From contig NZ_JAHLYP010000042.1 of the NCBI RefSeq assembly GCF_025127995.1, forward strand, positions 1 through 64,000: a DNA stretch of 64,000 nucleotides, given 5' to 3'. The position numbers and the translations under genes were made by a program. Below are positions 56,449 to 64,000 of the stretch, one piece after another. The DNA is from Synechococcus sp. CS-1332 (lineage in GTDB: Bacteria > Cyanobacteriota > Cyanobacteriia > PCC-6307 > Cyanobiaceae). Below the pieces are notes generated by a model. That model was given only the letters and a program-made list of their open reading frames with translations, was not told the origin of the DNA and searched no databases. Positions within the stretch are counted from its first letter, which is position 1. Each line of letters opens with the position of its first letter.

Positions 56449-56932
56449 GTTGATTGTGGATGTTGAAAACCTTGGGCCGCACCACCAAGCAGCTCCCCGA
56501 TGGCTGCTGCACCCCCAGCAGAGGAGGGACCTGCCGCCGATCATGCCGTGGATCGGCTGGGCCTCGGCGATGGTGCTGAACGGCTTCACGGGCCGCTGCG
56601 GACCATCCACGCCAAAGCGAACCCCGCCGGGAAGCGCAAGGGATTCCATGAACCCTGGAGCCATGACGGGCACGACGAGCGGCTGGAGGGGGATCGGGGC
56701 AGTGGAGGACAAGGTGAAGGCAGGAAGTGGGGTGGCAGCGGGCCAACGTCTGCTGCCGATCGAATGGCATCTGCTGGCAGAGCGCTTCCGGCGGGCCGAT
56801 GGAGCCCGGGAAAGCCCCTGGAATAGGTTCTGAGGCGAAGTGAAGTGGGAGAGCCCTATATCACTGGCGGCCAAGTAGTTGAAACCACCAATGAGATCGG
56901 CCGGTTGTCTTATAAGTGCTTTGAGACACAAA
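56449..56932. other. Unassigned DNA after the toxin-antitoxin pair
   Basis: Frames are open here on both strands (for example minus 56392-56931, and plus 56500-56826), but none has recognisable motifs. The minus-strand reading 'PLVVPVMAPGFMESLALPGG' and 'FGVDGPQRPVKPFSTIAEAQ' looks partly protein-like and could be a remnant of a lost gene. I cannot name it. Confidence 0.5.
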
Positions 56933-56967
56933 GAAAAAGGCCCCGATCGCCGATGGCGAAGTGGGCC
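56933..56967 (-). terminator. Rho-independent terminator of the PEP-CTERM gene
   Basis: On the minus strand the hairpin has GGCCC...GGGCC outer arms with an inner GCC/GGC pair, followed by TTTTTCTTT (complement of AAAGAAAAA). It lies 42 nt beyond the stop of the exported-protein gene at 57009. Confidence 0.75.
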
Positions 56968-57008
56968 TGGATGGCAGGAAAAGTGCCGGGTAGCGCTGAA
57001 GGCTCTGA

Positions 57009-57536
57009 TCAGACGAACGGGCCAGTGGAGCCGGTTTTGCTGCTATTTTTGACCCGTTTCCTCAGCTTGCGGCTGTAACCGAAGGCGGCGGCAGCACCTA
57101 GGACGGGCAGGGGGCCGGGGACGGCCGAAGGAGCAGGGGTGAATGTGGCAACTCCGTCGTCTTGAAGAAAGGGCTCAGAGTTGGTCGAAAGGCGACCACG
57201 ACTCCCATCAAAGAATTCCAAAGAGCCGTTTCCACTTCTTCCATTCCAGTTCGCAAGCACGATGTTAGCGGCGCCGCCTGAAGTCTGTACTTGGAACAAT
57301 CCATTACCACTGTAAGGACCGGTTGGCGTGCCGATCGCACCGCCAACATTCTGAACACTTACAATGCATACCGTTCCGTCGCAAAAGTTTGATCCTTCAG
57401 CCAGGCCCGTGATGAGGCCCGTCACCCCGCCAAACGAGAAATTGAAGGAGAGAGCGGAGGCGGCCTGTGGAGCCAGCACGGAGCCTGCCGATAGTCCGAG
57501 GGCGACGATGGCCGCTCCGAGGGCGGATGATTTCAC
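57009..57536 (-). CDS. PEP-CTERM-type exported protein
   Basis: 175 residues from GTG 57536. Signal peptide: 'SSALGAAIVALGLSAGSVLA' then 'PQAASA'. The mature part is Gly/Ser/Asn-rich with two cysteines (FCDGTVCIVS). The C-terminus has the cyanobacterial exosortase signal: 'VPGPLPVLGAAAAFGYSRKLRKRVK', that is a VPGPLP motif, hydrophobic helix and basic cluster, but followed by an extra 12 residues (NSSKTGSTGPFV). It should be cut and moved to the cell surface by an exosortase, which is not in this window. It is less GC-rich than neighbours, which may point to transfer or relaxed selection. It has its own terminator. Confidence 0.8.
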   Translation of the reverse strand: MKSSALGAAIVALGLSAGSVLAPQAASALSFNFSFGGVTGLITGLAEGSNFCDGTVCIVSVQNVGGAIGTPTGPYSGNGLFQVQTSGGAANIVLANWNGRSGNGSLEFFDGSRGRLSTNSEPFLQDDGVATFTPAPSAVPGPLPVLGAAAAFGYSRKLRKRVKNSSKTGSTGPFV

Positions 57537-57540
57537 AGAA

Positions 57541-57565
57541 AATATTGTCAGTTCTCACCAATATT
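57541..57565. promoter_or_regulatory. Palindrome upstream of the PEP-CTERM gene
   Basis: AATATTG (57541-57547) and CAATATT (57559-57565) form a perfect 7-bp inverted repeat with an 11-nt spacer, ending 5 nt before the GTG start (57536). It is AT-rich in GC-rich DNA. It could be an operator or a leader hairpin. Confidence 0.5.
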
Positions 57566-57585
57566 AAAGCTGATCTACCGCTGCT

Positions 57586-57722
57586 TCGGTAGCGATAAGC
57601 ACATTCTCTGGCTGTTCCGCGCCCCACGAGATGCGCCAATCGGTGTTCCTCGTTGATCAGGTTGTCACGACGAGATCCCGCACGGCCTTGAAATTCTCGC
57701 GGGTATCGGAAAAGCTGATCAC
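57586..57722 (-). pseudogene. Remnant of a YefM/YoeB-type toxin-antitoxin module
   Basis: On the minus strand, GTG 57722 opens 'VISFSDTRENFKAVRDLVVTT' and stops at 57657. This matches the N-terminus of Phd/YefM antitoxins ('ISxSxxRxNxxAV'). Overlapping in another frame, 57660-57586 reads 'LINEEHRLAHLVGRG' then 'TARECAYRYR'. 'NEEHRL' is the conserved C-terminal block of YoeB/Txe toxins, and the end resembles their CRYHY tail. The middle of both genes (about 400 nt) is missing, so an internal deletion seems to have joined the two ends. A CTACCG/CGGTAG hairpin (57575-57592) overlaps the end. Inference from short motifs. Confidence 0.5.
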
Positions 57723-57726
57723 CGCC

Positions 57727-58047
57727 TCAGGGACTGAGGTTGTACTTGCCCATCGCCTGCTGCTTGCAGATCGTTTCGGCCTGGGCAATGGAGGCCCGGG
57801 CGTTCACCTGCTCCGCCACGCAGGTGCAGGTGTCCTTGGCCAGGCCGGCTGGCGCCGGCTTGCCCGCCTTGGCGAAGTCGGCATTCACCGCCAGGGTGCA
57901 GTAGTGGATGATCAGCTGGTCGCGCATGTTGCTGAGCCCCTGGGCCCGGGCGGGCAGGCCGGCCAGCAGCAGCGCCGAACCCGCCAGGGAGAGCAGCACG
58001 GGCAGGGGCCGAAGGGCGGATGCTGGGTTGGCGGACACCATGGGCAA
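57727..58047 (-). CDS. Small exported Cys-containing protein
   Basis: 106 residues from ATG 58047 (ATG 58041 also possible). Signal peptide: 'LPVLLSLAGSALLLAGLPARA', with cleavage after ARA. The mature part 'LSNMRDQLIIHYCTLAVNADF' and 'DTCTCVAEQVNARASIAQAETICKQQAMG' has four cysteines (one CxC), likely disulfide-bonded in the periplasm. No family recognised. It lies 30 nt after the PQ-loop-like gene on the same strand and may be co-transcribed with it. Confidence 0.65.
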   Translation of the reverse strand: MPMVSANPASALRPLPVLLSLAGSALLLAGLPARAQGLSNMRDQLIIHYCTLAVNADFAKAGKPAPAGLAKDTCTCVAEQVNARASIAQAETICKQQAMGKYNLSP

Positions 58048-58077
58048 CGACGCTGATCCATCCCATCCTGGCCGACC

Positions 58078-58668
58078 TCAGGCCGGCTGGCCCGTTCGCA
58101 GCAAGCGGCGCCGCCGCCAGAGCAGCAGCGCCACCAGCCCCACGCAGGCCAGGCCCACCGCCGCCGGGAACAACGCCGTGGTGAGCGTCAGCCTCTCCAA
58201 AGACAAAAGCACCAACAGATTGCGCAGCACGAACAGGCTGTAGAAGCCAACCCGTTCCTGCTCCGGGTGGGCATAGGCCCGTCGCAGGGTGGGGCCGAAG
58301 CCCAGCAGATCCACCAGGGTGAGGATCACCACCGCCCACAAGGGATCGGCCGTGAGGAACCAGAAGGGCAGGGCCGAGCTGGCCCCGGCCAGAAACAGCC
58401 AGTCGCTCGCTGTGATCTCCCTATCGGCGCCATGGGTGTGGGCCAGCCAGGAAATGAAGAAGGTGATCAGCGCCGACACGCCGGTGGGCCAGGCCCCGAC
58501 CCCGCCGCCGCCGGCCCACGTCGCCAGGAACACCAGCAGGGTGGTGACCCCCCAGATCAGCCAGGAGAAGACATGGGGGCGGGTGCGGCCGGCCCGAATC
58601 GAGCGGATGTAGGGGAAGAAGGCCGCGAAGGTGAGCGCGATGGCTGCCACGCTGAACAGTGCCTTCAC
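58078..58668 (-). CDS. Multi-pass membrane protein, PQ-loop-like
   Basis: 196 residues from GTG 58668; the start overlaps the stop of the upstream oxidoreductase by 4 nt (GTGA). Six or seven membrane helices are predicted by eye, among them 'FSVAAIALTFAAFFPYI', 'SWLIWGVTTLLVFLATW', 'GVSALITFFISWLA' and 'LWAVVILTLVDLLGFGP'. The first and later segments 'PYIRSIRAGRTRPHVFSWLIW' and 'FGPTLRRAYAHPEQERVGFYSL' resemble the two halves of PQ-loop (SWEET-like) repeats. The transported compound is unknown. Confidence 0.7.
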   Translation of the reverse strand: MKALFSVAAIALTFAAFFPYIRSIRAGRTRPHVFSWLIWGVTTLLVFLATWAGGGGVGAWPTGVSALITFFISWLAHTHGADREITASDWLFLAGASSALPFWFLTADPLWAVVILTLVDLLGFGPTLRRAYAHPEQERVGFYSLFVLRNLLVLLSLERLTLTTALFPAAVGLACVGLVALLLWRRRRLLRTGQPA

Positions 58669-60527
58669 GGCACGGCGCGCGATACCCGCAGCCAGGGGCC
58701 CCAGGGGTTGGCGCAGCCGATCAGGGCCGCCGGGGTGGGGCGATCGAGGCCCAGCAGCCACTGGTGCATGGCCGGCTCCAGGGTGATCAGCGGCCAGGCC
58801 CCCGCCTCGCCATGGAGCACGTAGCCGCCCTGGCCATCGGGCACCAGTTCGCCCCGCCAGAGGCGCTCGCCGGGCTCGGGGGGAGGGGCCCAGCTCGCCG
58901 GCGCCGCGAGCTGCTCGCCCGCCTCCAGCTGCCCGTGCCGATCCAGTCGCTCCGGCGCTTCCAGCGCCTGAAGCTGGCGTTCTCGCCACAGGGGGTGGTG
59001 CCAGGGGGTGTCCCACAACGGCACCACACCGGCCGGGGCCAGCGGATCACCGATCAGGGCCTCCTGCAGCCGTCGCACCGGCAGGGCGGCCGGCTCCAGA
59101 CCGCCTTGCACGCACAGGGCGGCCGCCAGTCCGGCGGCCTGGCCGATGTTGAGCACCAGGGGCTGCAGTCGGGTGGCCCCATTCGCCATATGGCTGACGC
59201 CGAAGCCCTTGTCGGCGGCCAGCAGGTTGGTCACTCCCTCACTCACCAGGGCGCCGTAGGGGATGGTGAACGGGGTGCCGCTCCACCGACCACCCCAGCG
59301 GCAGCTCTTGGTGGCCAGGGGCCAGTCGCCGCCGGGGTAGTGGTGGTCATTGGCGTAGTTGCCCACCGCGATGCTGCTGAGGCTGCCGTCGGCGGCGCTG
59401 CTGGGTGGGGCGATGCAGGAGCCGCTGGCCTGGGGCAGCAGGTGTTGCTCCAGCACCAGCTCCCGGGCCACCAGCCGGCGGCCCTCGCGCCAGTAGGGCA
59501 TCAGCGCCAGGGAGCCAGAGCCGCTGAGCCGGCCGGTGCTGGCCTCCTCCGGCGTGGGAAACACCGCCGCCGGCCCCAGCCAGCCGCCGCTGGCCTGGCG
59601 CAGAGCGGCGACGAAAGCCTCGCTGTGGTCGCGCATCGCCGCCAGCAGCTCCCCTTCGGCCGCTTCGGCATCCGCGGCCCCACCGACGACCTGCTCGGCG
59701 AAGCCCCGCTCCAGCCCGTGGTGCCAGTCGTTGCCGTGCAGGGGCCAGTTCAGCATCACCAGGCCCCCGGGCAGGCGGCCGTAGGTGAGGGTGCGCTCCA
59801 GGCCGAAGGCCTCGGTGGCCGCCGCGAACGGCTCCGGCAGGCGCGGGGGGCTTCGGAGCCAGGCCTCGGCCTCGAGGGCCGCCGGTCCCCCCCGTTCATC
59901 CAGCTGGCCCAGGCACACCCAGGTGGGCGACTGGACCGGCTGCCGCTGGAAGAAGGGATCACTCCCGAGGCGCTCGGCCGTGGGGGCGCTGGGCTCCTGC
60001 CACAACTCCTTGGCCTCCCAGCCGAAGCGGAAGGGGGCCCCGGCCAGGGGATAGAGCTCGCCCCGGTCGCTGCCATCGATCACCACCTTCGGCAACAGGC
60101 GCCGCAGGACGCCCCTGTGCTCCACCGTCACGGCGCCGATGCGGTCGCCGTCGCGCTCCACCCCCTCCAGTCGCACGCCGGACCACCACTCCAGCCGTTC
60201 CTCGGCGGCCACCCAGCGGCGCAGGATCCGTTCGGCGCTGGCGGGCCGGTAGCCGAAGCAGCTCACCCAGTTCTGATCCAGACCCTCCGGCTCGATCCTC
60301 TGCAGCGCCCTCAGCAGGGCTCCCCACAGGCCGCTCTGCCAGGGGCTCAGCTCATTGCCATCGGGGGCGCAGACGCCGGCGGCGCTCACCATCCCCCCAA
60401 GCCAGGGCCCGGGGGTGAGCAGCAGGGTGTCGGCACCGGAGCGGGCGGCCTGCAGGGCGGCGGCAACGCCACCGCTGCCGCCGCCCCAGACGAGCACCTC
60501 TGCCTTGCGATCGAAGCCCGTGCGCAT
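58665..60527 (-). CDS. FAD-dependent oxidoreductase
   Basis: 620 residues. The N-terminal dinucleotide motif is 'EVLVWGGGSGGVAAALQAARSGADTLLL', followed by 'GGMVSAAGVCAPDGNELSPW'. 'VVIDGSDRGELYPLAGAPFR' and near the end 'NLLAADKGFGVSHMANGATRLQPLVLNIGQAAGLAAAL' bind FAD. This matches the FAD_oxidored family (PF12831-type), found in many bacteria with unassigned substrates. It has no signal peptide. It is coupled to the PQ-loop-like gene by the GTGA overlap. The gap before metG (60528-60681) is GC-rich with no clear promoter. Confidence 0.85.
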   Translation of the reverse strand: MRTGFDRKAEVLVWGGGSGGVAAALQAARSGADTLLLTPGPWLGGMVSAAGVCAPDGNELSPWQSGLWGALLRALQRIEPEGLDQNWVSCFGYRPASAERILRRWVAAEERLEWWSGVRLEGVERDGDRIGAVTVEHRGVLRRLLPKVVIDGSDRGELYPLAGAPFRFGWEAKELWQEPSAPTAERLGSDPFFQRQPVQSPTWVCLGQLDERGGPAALEAEAWLRSPPRLPEPFAAATEAFGLERTLTYGRLPGGLVMLNWPLHGNDWHHGLERGFAEQVVGGAADAEAAEGELLAAMRDHSEAFVAALRQASGGWLGPAAVFPTPEEASTGRLSGSGSLALMPYWREGRRLVARELVLEQHLLPQASGSCIAPPSSAADGSLSSIAVGNYANDHHYPGGDWPLATKSCRWGGRWSGTPFTIPYGALVSEGVTNLLAADKGFGVSHMANGATRLQPLVLNIGQAAGLAAALCVQGGLEPAALPVRRLQEALIGDPLAPAGVVPLWDTPWHHPLWRERQLQALEAPERLDRHGQLEAGEQLAAPASWAPPPEPGERLWRGELVPDGQGGYVLHGEAGAWPLITLEPAMHQWLLGLDRPTPAALIGCANPWGPWLRVSRAVP

Positions 60528-60681
60528 GGGTCAGGCCGGGATCAGGGGGCCAGCATCCCATCCCGGGGCCACAGTGGGGACTCACTAGGGCCACAGCTAA
60601 GATCCGAGCCCCGGGCCAGGTCCCAGCGGCGTCACGGGGAACCTTCCTGCCGCCGGCGGATCCGGCCGACTTCGCCTGCCG

Positions 60682-62232
60682 ATGACCTATACCCTCACCA
60701 CCCCCCTTTATTACGTCAACGACCGCGCCCACCTGGGCAGCACCTACACCACCCTCGCCTGCGACAGCATCGCCCGCTTCCGGCGGCTGCAGGGGGAGCG
60801 GGTCACGTTCATCACCGGCTGCGACGAGCACGGCCTCAAGATCCAGCGTTCGGCGGAAGCCTCGGGCCTCACCCCCCAGGCCCACTGCGACGCCATCAGC
60901 GGCGAGTACAGCGACCTCTGGCGGCGCTGGGGCATCAGCAATGACCGCTTCATCCGCACCACCGACCCGCGCCACCGGGCGATCGTCGAGCAGTTCTTCG
61001 CCCGGGTCGAGGCCAGCGGCGATGTGATCGAAGGGCGCCAACAGGGCTGGTACTGCGTCGCCTGTGAGGAGTTCAAGGAGGAAGCGCCAGCGGCCAAGGA
61101 GCCCCACTGCTCCATTCATCTGCGTCCCCTGGAGTGGCGCGACGAGCTCAACCTGTTCTTCCGCCTCTCCCGCTACCAGGAGCAGATCGAGCGGCTGGTG
61201 GCCAGCGATGACTTCATCGCGCCGCGTTCCCGCCGCCGGGAGGTGGAGAACTTCGTCGCTGGAGGCCTGCGCGACTTCTCCATCTCCCGTCTCGATCTGC
61301 CCTGGGGCATTCCGGTTCCCGGTTACGACGGCCATACCTTTTATGTGTGGTTTGACGCCCTGCTGGGCTACCTCTCGGCCTTGCTGGGCCCGGACGATCC
61401 CGCCGACCTGGACCTGCTGGCCGAGCGCGGCTGGCCCGCCCAGCTGCACGTGATCGGTAAGGACATCCTGCGCTTCCACGCCGTCTACTGGCCGGCGATG
61501 CTGTTGTCGGCCGGTCTGCCGTTGCCGGAGAAGGTCTTCGGCCATGGCTTCCTCACCCGGGAGGGCCAGAAGATGGGCAAGTCGCTGGGCAACGTGCTTG
61601 ATCCCGACGTGCTGCTCGAGCGCTGTGGCGCCGATGCGGTGCGCTGGTACCTGCTGCGGGATATCCCCTTCGGCGATGACGGAGATTTCCAGCAGCAACG
61701 CTTCACCGATCTGGTCAACAACGACCTGGCCAACACGATCGGCAACCTGCTCAACCGCACCTCCTCGATGGCACGTCGCTGGTTCGACGGGGCCGTGCCG
61801 CCAGCCGGTGATGCCGCCGCTGCCGACCATCCCCTGGCCCTGCGTGCCCTGGCCTGTGCCGAGGCCGTCGACGCCGCCCTTGAGGCCCTCGATTTCCGCT
61901 CAGCCGCGGTGGCGATCCTGGAGCTGGCCGAGGCCGCCAACGGCTTTCTCAACGACAGGGCCCCGTGGAAGGCGATCAAGAGCGAGGACGGCCGTCCCGG
62001 GGTGGCCGCCGATCTCTATGCGGTGCTGGAAACCAGCCGCTGGGTGGCCCTGCTGCTGGCTCCCCTGCTGCCCGATCTCTCGGGGCGCATGCTCGGCCAG
62101 CTGGCCCAGCCGGAGCTGGTGGGCGATACCGGCTGGACGGCGGCCCGACACTGGGGGAAGCTGGCCTGCGGCCATCCCCTGCCCGAGCCGACGCCGGTGC
62201 TGCAACGTCTGGAACTGGATCCCCCCCTTTGA
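60682..62232 (+). CDS. metG: Methionyl-tRNA synthetase
   Basis: 516 residues. The HIGH-type motif is 'HLGS' (residues 17-20), after 'TTPLYYVNDRA'. 'FITGCDEHGLKIQRSAE' forms part of the methionine pocket, 'YCVACEEFKEE' is the zinc knuckle remnant, 'GKDILRFHAVYWPAML' binds ATP, and KMSKS appears as 'KMGKS' (297-301). The anticodon domain follows; there is no C-terminal EMAP tRNA-binding domain, as in the short form of the enzyme. Complete. Confidence 0.96.
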   Translation: MTYTLTTPLYYVNDRAHLGSTYTTLACDSIARFRRLQGERVTFITGCDEHGLKIQRSAEASGLTPQAHCDAISGEYSDLWRRWGISNDRFIRTTDPRHRAIVEQFFARVEASGDVIEGRQQGWYCVACEEFKEEAPAAKEPHCSIHLRPLEWRDELNLFFRLSRYQEQIERLVASDDFIAPRSRRREVENFVAGGLRDFSISRLDLPWGIPVPGYDGHTFYVWFDALLGYLSALLGPDDPADLDLLAERGWPAQLHVIGKDILRFHAVYWPAMLLSAGLPLPEKVFGHGFLTREGQKMGKSLGNVLDPDVLLERCGADAVRWYLLRDIPFGDDGDFQQQRFTDLVNNDLANTIGNLLNRTSSMARRWFDGAVPPAGDAAAADHPLALRALACAEAVDAALEALDFRSAAVAILELAEAANGFLNDRAPWKAIKSEDGRPGVAADLYAVLETSRWVALLLAPLLPDLSGRMLGQLAQPELVGDTGWTAARHWGKLACGHPLPEPTPVLQRLELDPPL

Positions 62233-62243
62233 CCTCTCCCCTG

Positions 62244-63362
62244 ATGGCCCGGCCCTGGCACCTGGCGGCGCCCCTGCTGCTGCTGCTCACGGGTTGTGGT
62301 GGCGGCGACGTTGCCCGTGAGACGGCCCCCACCCCCTTTGTGTTCCGCTCTCTGGATCTCCGCCAGCAGGACGTGTTCGGGCGGCCGAACTGGGAGCTGA
62401 CCAGTCCAGAGGCCCGCTACGACCTGCGCCGACGCGTGGCCCGGGCCCTGCAGCCCCGCGGCGTCATCTACAGCAATGGCAAGCCCGCCTACCGGGTGGA
62501 GGCTTCCACCGGAACGGTGATCAACGACGGTGCCGTGATCCTGCTGGAGGGGAGGATCCGCCTGCAGCGCCTGGGCACCGCACCGGTGATGATCCAGGGC
62601 TCCCGGGTGCGCTGGCTCCCCAGCCGCAACCTGATGGAGATCGACCGACACCCGGAGGGCTTCGATCCCCACACCAGGCTCTCCGCCGAGCGGGCCACCT
62701 TCCGCATCGATAAGGACACCCTGGAGCTGCAGGGACAACCACAGCTCAAGCGCTGGGCCCAGGCCTTCGATCCCTTCCTGGCCAATCCCGTTGGCCCCCC
62801 CCAGATCGTGGTGACGGTGGCGTCGGTGCTGTGGCAACCCGGCAGCGGCGCTCTTACTGCCGGCGGGCCGGTGCTGGGGGAACGGCGGCCACCGGGGTCG
62901 TCCGCCGGCGCCCCGCTCCAGACCCTCACGGCCACATCCTTGAACGGCAACACCCAGAAGCAGGTCTTCAACCTGGGGCCACCGGTGCTGTTCAGCGATC
63001 CGGCGGTGGCTGGTGGTGTCAGCGCCCGGGGCAAGGCCCTGCAGGTGGATGCGGCCCAGCAGCTGGTACGGATTCCGATGGGCTGCTTCATCCAGCAGGA
63101 CGGCGCCAGCCTCGAGGCCCAGAGCTGCGCCTGGAACTGGCAGACCCAGGCGATCGCAGCCGATGGCTCCGTGTTGCTGCAACGGCCCGCCAGTCGCCAG
63201 CTCACCCGGGGCAGCCTGCTGCGGGGCCAGCTGGGCGAGAAGGGTTCCGTCGTCGTCACCGCTCCGGGCGGGCGGGTGTTCAGTCAGTTCCAGGTGCCGC
63301 CGTCGAAGACACCTCCACGGCCGGCTCCTGTGCGCCCGAAACCCGAGCCAATTCGCCTGTGA
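62244..63362 (+). CDS. LptC-like lipoprotein (LPS export, periplasmic)
   Basis: 372 residues from ATG 62244; TTG 62229, overlapping the metG stop, is an alternative. A lipobox 'LLLLLTGCGGG' puts it in a membrane facing the periplasm. The body is rich in beta-strands of the LptC/OstA type, with 'GVIYSNGKPAYRVEASTGTVINDGAVILLEGRIRLQ' and 'SAERATFRIDKDTLELQGQP'. Two repeats of that kind are visible, longer than the proteobacterial LptC (about 190), as in cyanobacteria. The tail is Pro-rich. It likely bridges the LptBFG transporter and the outer membrane. The 3' end overlaps the CCB-like gene by 83 nt. Confidence 0.75.
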   Translation: MARPWHLAAPLLLLLTGCGGGDVARETAPTPFVFRSLDLRQQDVFGRPNWELTSPEARYDLRRRVARALQPRGVIYSNGKPAYRVEASTGTVINDGAVILLEGRIRLQRLGTAPVMIQGSRVRWLPSRNLMEIDRHPEGFDPHTRLSAERATFRIDKDTLELQGQPQLKRWAQAFDPFLANPVGPPQIVVTVASVLWQPGSGALTAGGPVLGERRPPGSSAGAPLQTLTATSLNGNTQKQVFNLGPPVLFSDPAVAGGVSARGKALQVDAAQQLVRIPMGCFIQQDGASLEAQSCAWNWQTQAIAADGSVLLQRPASRQLTRGSLLRGQLGEKGSVVVTAPGGRVFSQFQVPPSKTPPRPAPVRPKPEPIRL

Positions 63363-63963
63363 GGCGTCGGCTCCAGCCCTCCACCCAGACCAGATCGCTG
63401 CGGCTGAAACAGCGCGGAGACCAGCCGCCCAGCACCAGCACCCCCTCCTGAGCCAGGGGCTGGACCAGCACCGCCGGCAGGCCGGTGGGCAGGGTGGCGA
63501 ACTCCTCCCGACCTGGGTAGAGCTTGAGATCCACCAGGGAGATCGCCTTGCCCGTGGCCATGCAACGCCTGCAGATCGCCCCCGGCTGGAAGCCACCGCG
63601 ACCAAGCAGGCCCCGTTCCAGCAGGATGCGGCCGCGCCAGTGGAGCAGCACCACCGCCGCCGGCGTGGCGGTCAGGAGCATCGTGCTGCCCCAGCCCAGC
63701 TCTTCGGCCAGGGGAGCGTCCAGATCCGGAGCCAGCTGCAGTCCCTCCCGGCCCTCCAGGGGCACCCGCTGTGGAGCCAGGGGCTCCACCCGCTGCCAGA
63801 GCAGGGCCACCAGCAGCAGCAGCACCGACAGGATGCTGGCCAGCACCGAAGCCCGCTCCAAGGAGGGGTCGAGGCTGGGGGCCGTCATCTGGTTGAGCAC
63901 CGCCAGAACCAGTCCCGTCAGACCACAGACCAGAACGACGCGGGCGGCAGGGGGCATCGCCAT
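63280..63963 (-). CDS. CCB-like cofactor assembly factor (cytochrome b6f)
   Basis: About 227 residues (ATG 63963 or 63957). Two N-terminal membrane helices ('RVVLVCGLTGLVLAVLNQM' and 'ASVLASILSVLLLLVALLW') are followed by a globular domain: 'EELGWGSTMLLTATPAAVVLLHW', 'RCMATGKAISLVDLKLYPGREEF', 'LPAVLVQPLAQEGVLVLGGWSPRCFSRSDLVWVEGW'. This matches the CCB2/CCB4 family, which helps attach haem c(i) to cytochrome b6. The 3' end overlaps the lptC-like gene by 83 nt. The remaining 37 bases of the window hold nothing I can name. Confidence 0.65.
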   Translation of the reverse strand: MAMPPAARVVLVCGLTGLVLAVLNQMTAPSLDPSLERASVLASILSVLLLLVALLWQRVEPLAPQRVPLEGREGLQLAPDLDAPLAEELGWGSTMLLTATPAAVVLLHWRGRILLERGLLGRGGFQPGAICRRCMATGKAISLVDLKLYPGREEFATLPTGLPAVLVQPLAQEGVLVLGGWSPRCFSRSDLVWVEGWSRRLTGELARVSGAQEPAVEVSSTAAPGTD

Positions 63964-64000
63964 TGTGGAGTTCCAGGCTCCGAAGCTGCCTTCAGGATGC

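Noticed and set aside
58659-60944. 761-codon plus-strand frame opposite the FAD oxidoreductase
   Set aside because: Gly/Gln/His/Pro-rich shadow of the real gene, extending into the start of metG in the wrong frame.

Overview
This 64 kb window comes from a GC-rich picocyanobacterium of the Synechococcus/Cyanobium (alpha-cyanobacterial) type. The evidence is an allophycocyanin alpha-B gene (apcD), a cyanobacterial Hfq, HemJ-type haem synthesis, DUF1257 (Ycf35-like), DUF1995, DUF3110, DUF3370 and DUF4090 proteins, a CCB-like cytochrome assembly factor, and very tight packing with many 4-20 nt overlaps and GTG or TTG starts. Gene names were assigned by reading protein motifs; no database search was possible.

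Layout. 1-5.2 kb: the C-terminal part of a DnaJ-like chaperone cut by the window edge, DUF3110, murQ, mtnP, a cyclophilin and ribBA. 5.3-14.6 kb: argC, purN, ycf35-like, an M61 peptidase, a peptidoglycan amidase, a secreted DUF1402-like protein, pgi, and a formaldehyde-detoxification pair (frmA, S-formylglutathione hydrolase). 14.7-28.8 kb: leuS, hfq, dapF with an unusual Cys-rich C-terminal extension, a cysteine desulfurase, DUF1995, DUF4330, dacB, a coiled-coil protein, coaD, a flavin reductase, uvrC, hemJ, a PHP phosphoesterase and two unknowns. 28.9-37.3 kb: cobN, ilvE and B12-dependent metH. 37.3-46 kb: small conserved proteins, an SDR, gpsA, SpoIID-like, an Ap4A phosphorylase-like HIT protein, a sigma factor, DUF3370 and a ribbon-helix-helix/J-domain protein.

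46.0-47.7 kb is the one large gap: about 1.7 kb with little convincing coding, many short perfect hairpins between 46.3 and 46.66 kb, one plausible 83-codon gene, direct repeats and a terminator for apcD. 47.7-54.8 kb returns to core genes: apcD, rlmD, pheT, rpmG, rpsR and an RNase II-family gene.

54.8-58.0 kb is a small accessory patch. It holds an HpsJ-like membrane protein, a complete TacA/TacT (DUF1778/GNAT) toxin-antitoxin pair with an operator-like palindrome, unassigned DNA, a PEP-CTERM-type exported protein with its own palindrome and terminator, and what reads as the two ends of a deleted YefM/YoeB toxin-antitoxin module. 58.1-64 kb: a PQ-loop-like membrane protein, an FAD oxidoreductase, metG, an LptC-like lipoprotein and a CCB-like protein.

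Metabolic links: methionine/SAM/B12 (mtnP, cobN, metH, metG), cell wall turnover (murQ, amidase, dapF, dacB, SpoIID-like), one-carbon detoxification (frmA, fghA), and translation (leuS, metG, pheT, rpmG, rpsR, rlmD). No CRISPR array, tRNA, rRNA, transposase or prophage was recognised. I see no clear new multi-gene system. The best leads are the structured non-coding island, the dapF fusion, the RHH/J-domain protein and the toxin-antitoxin remnant.
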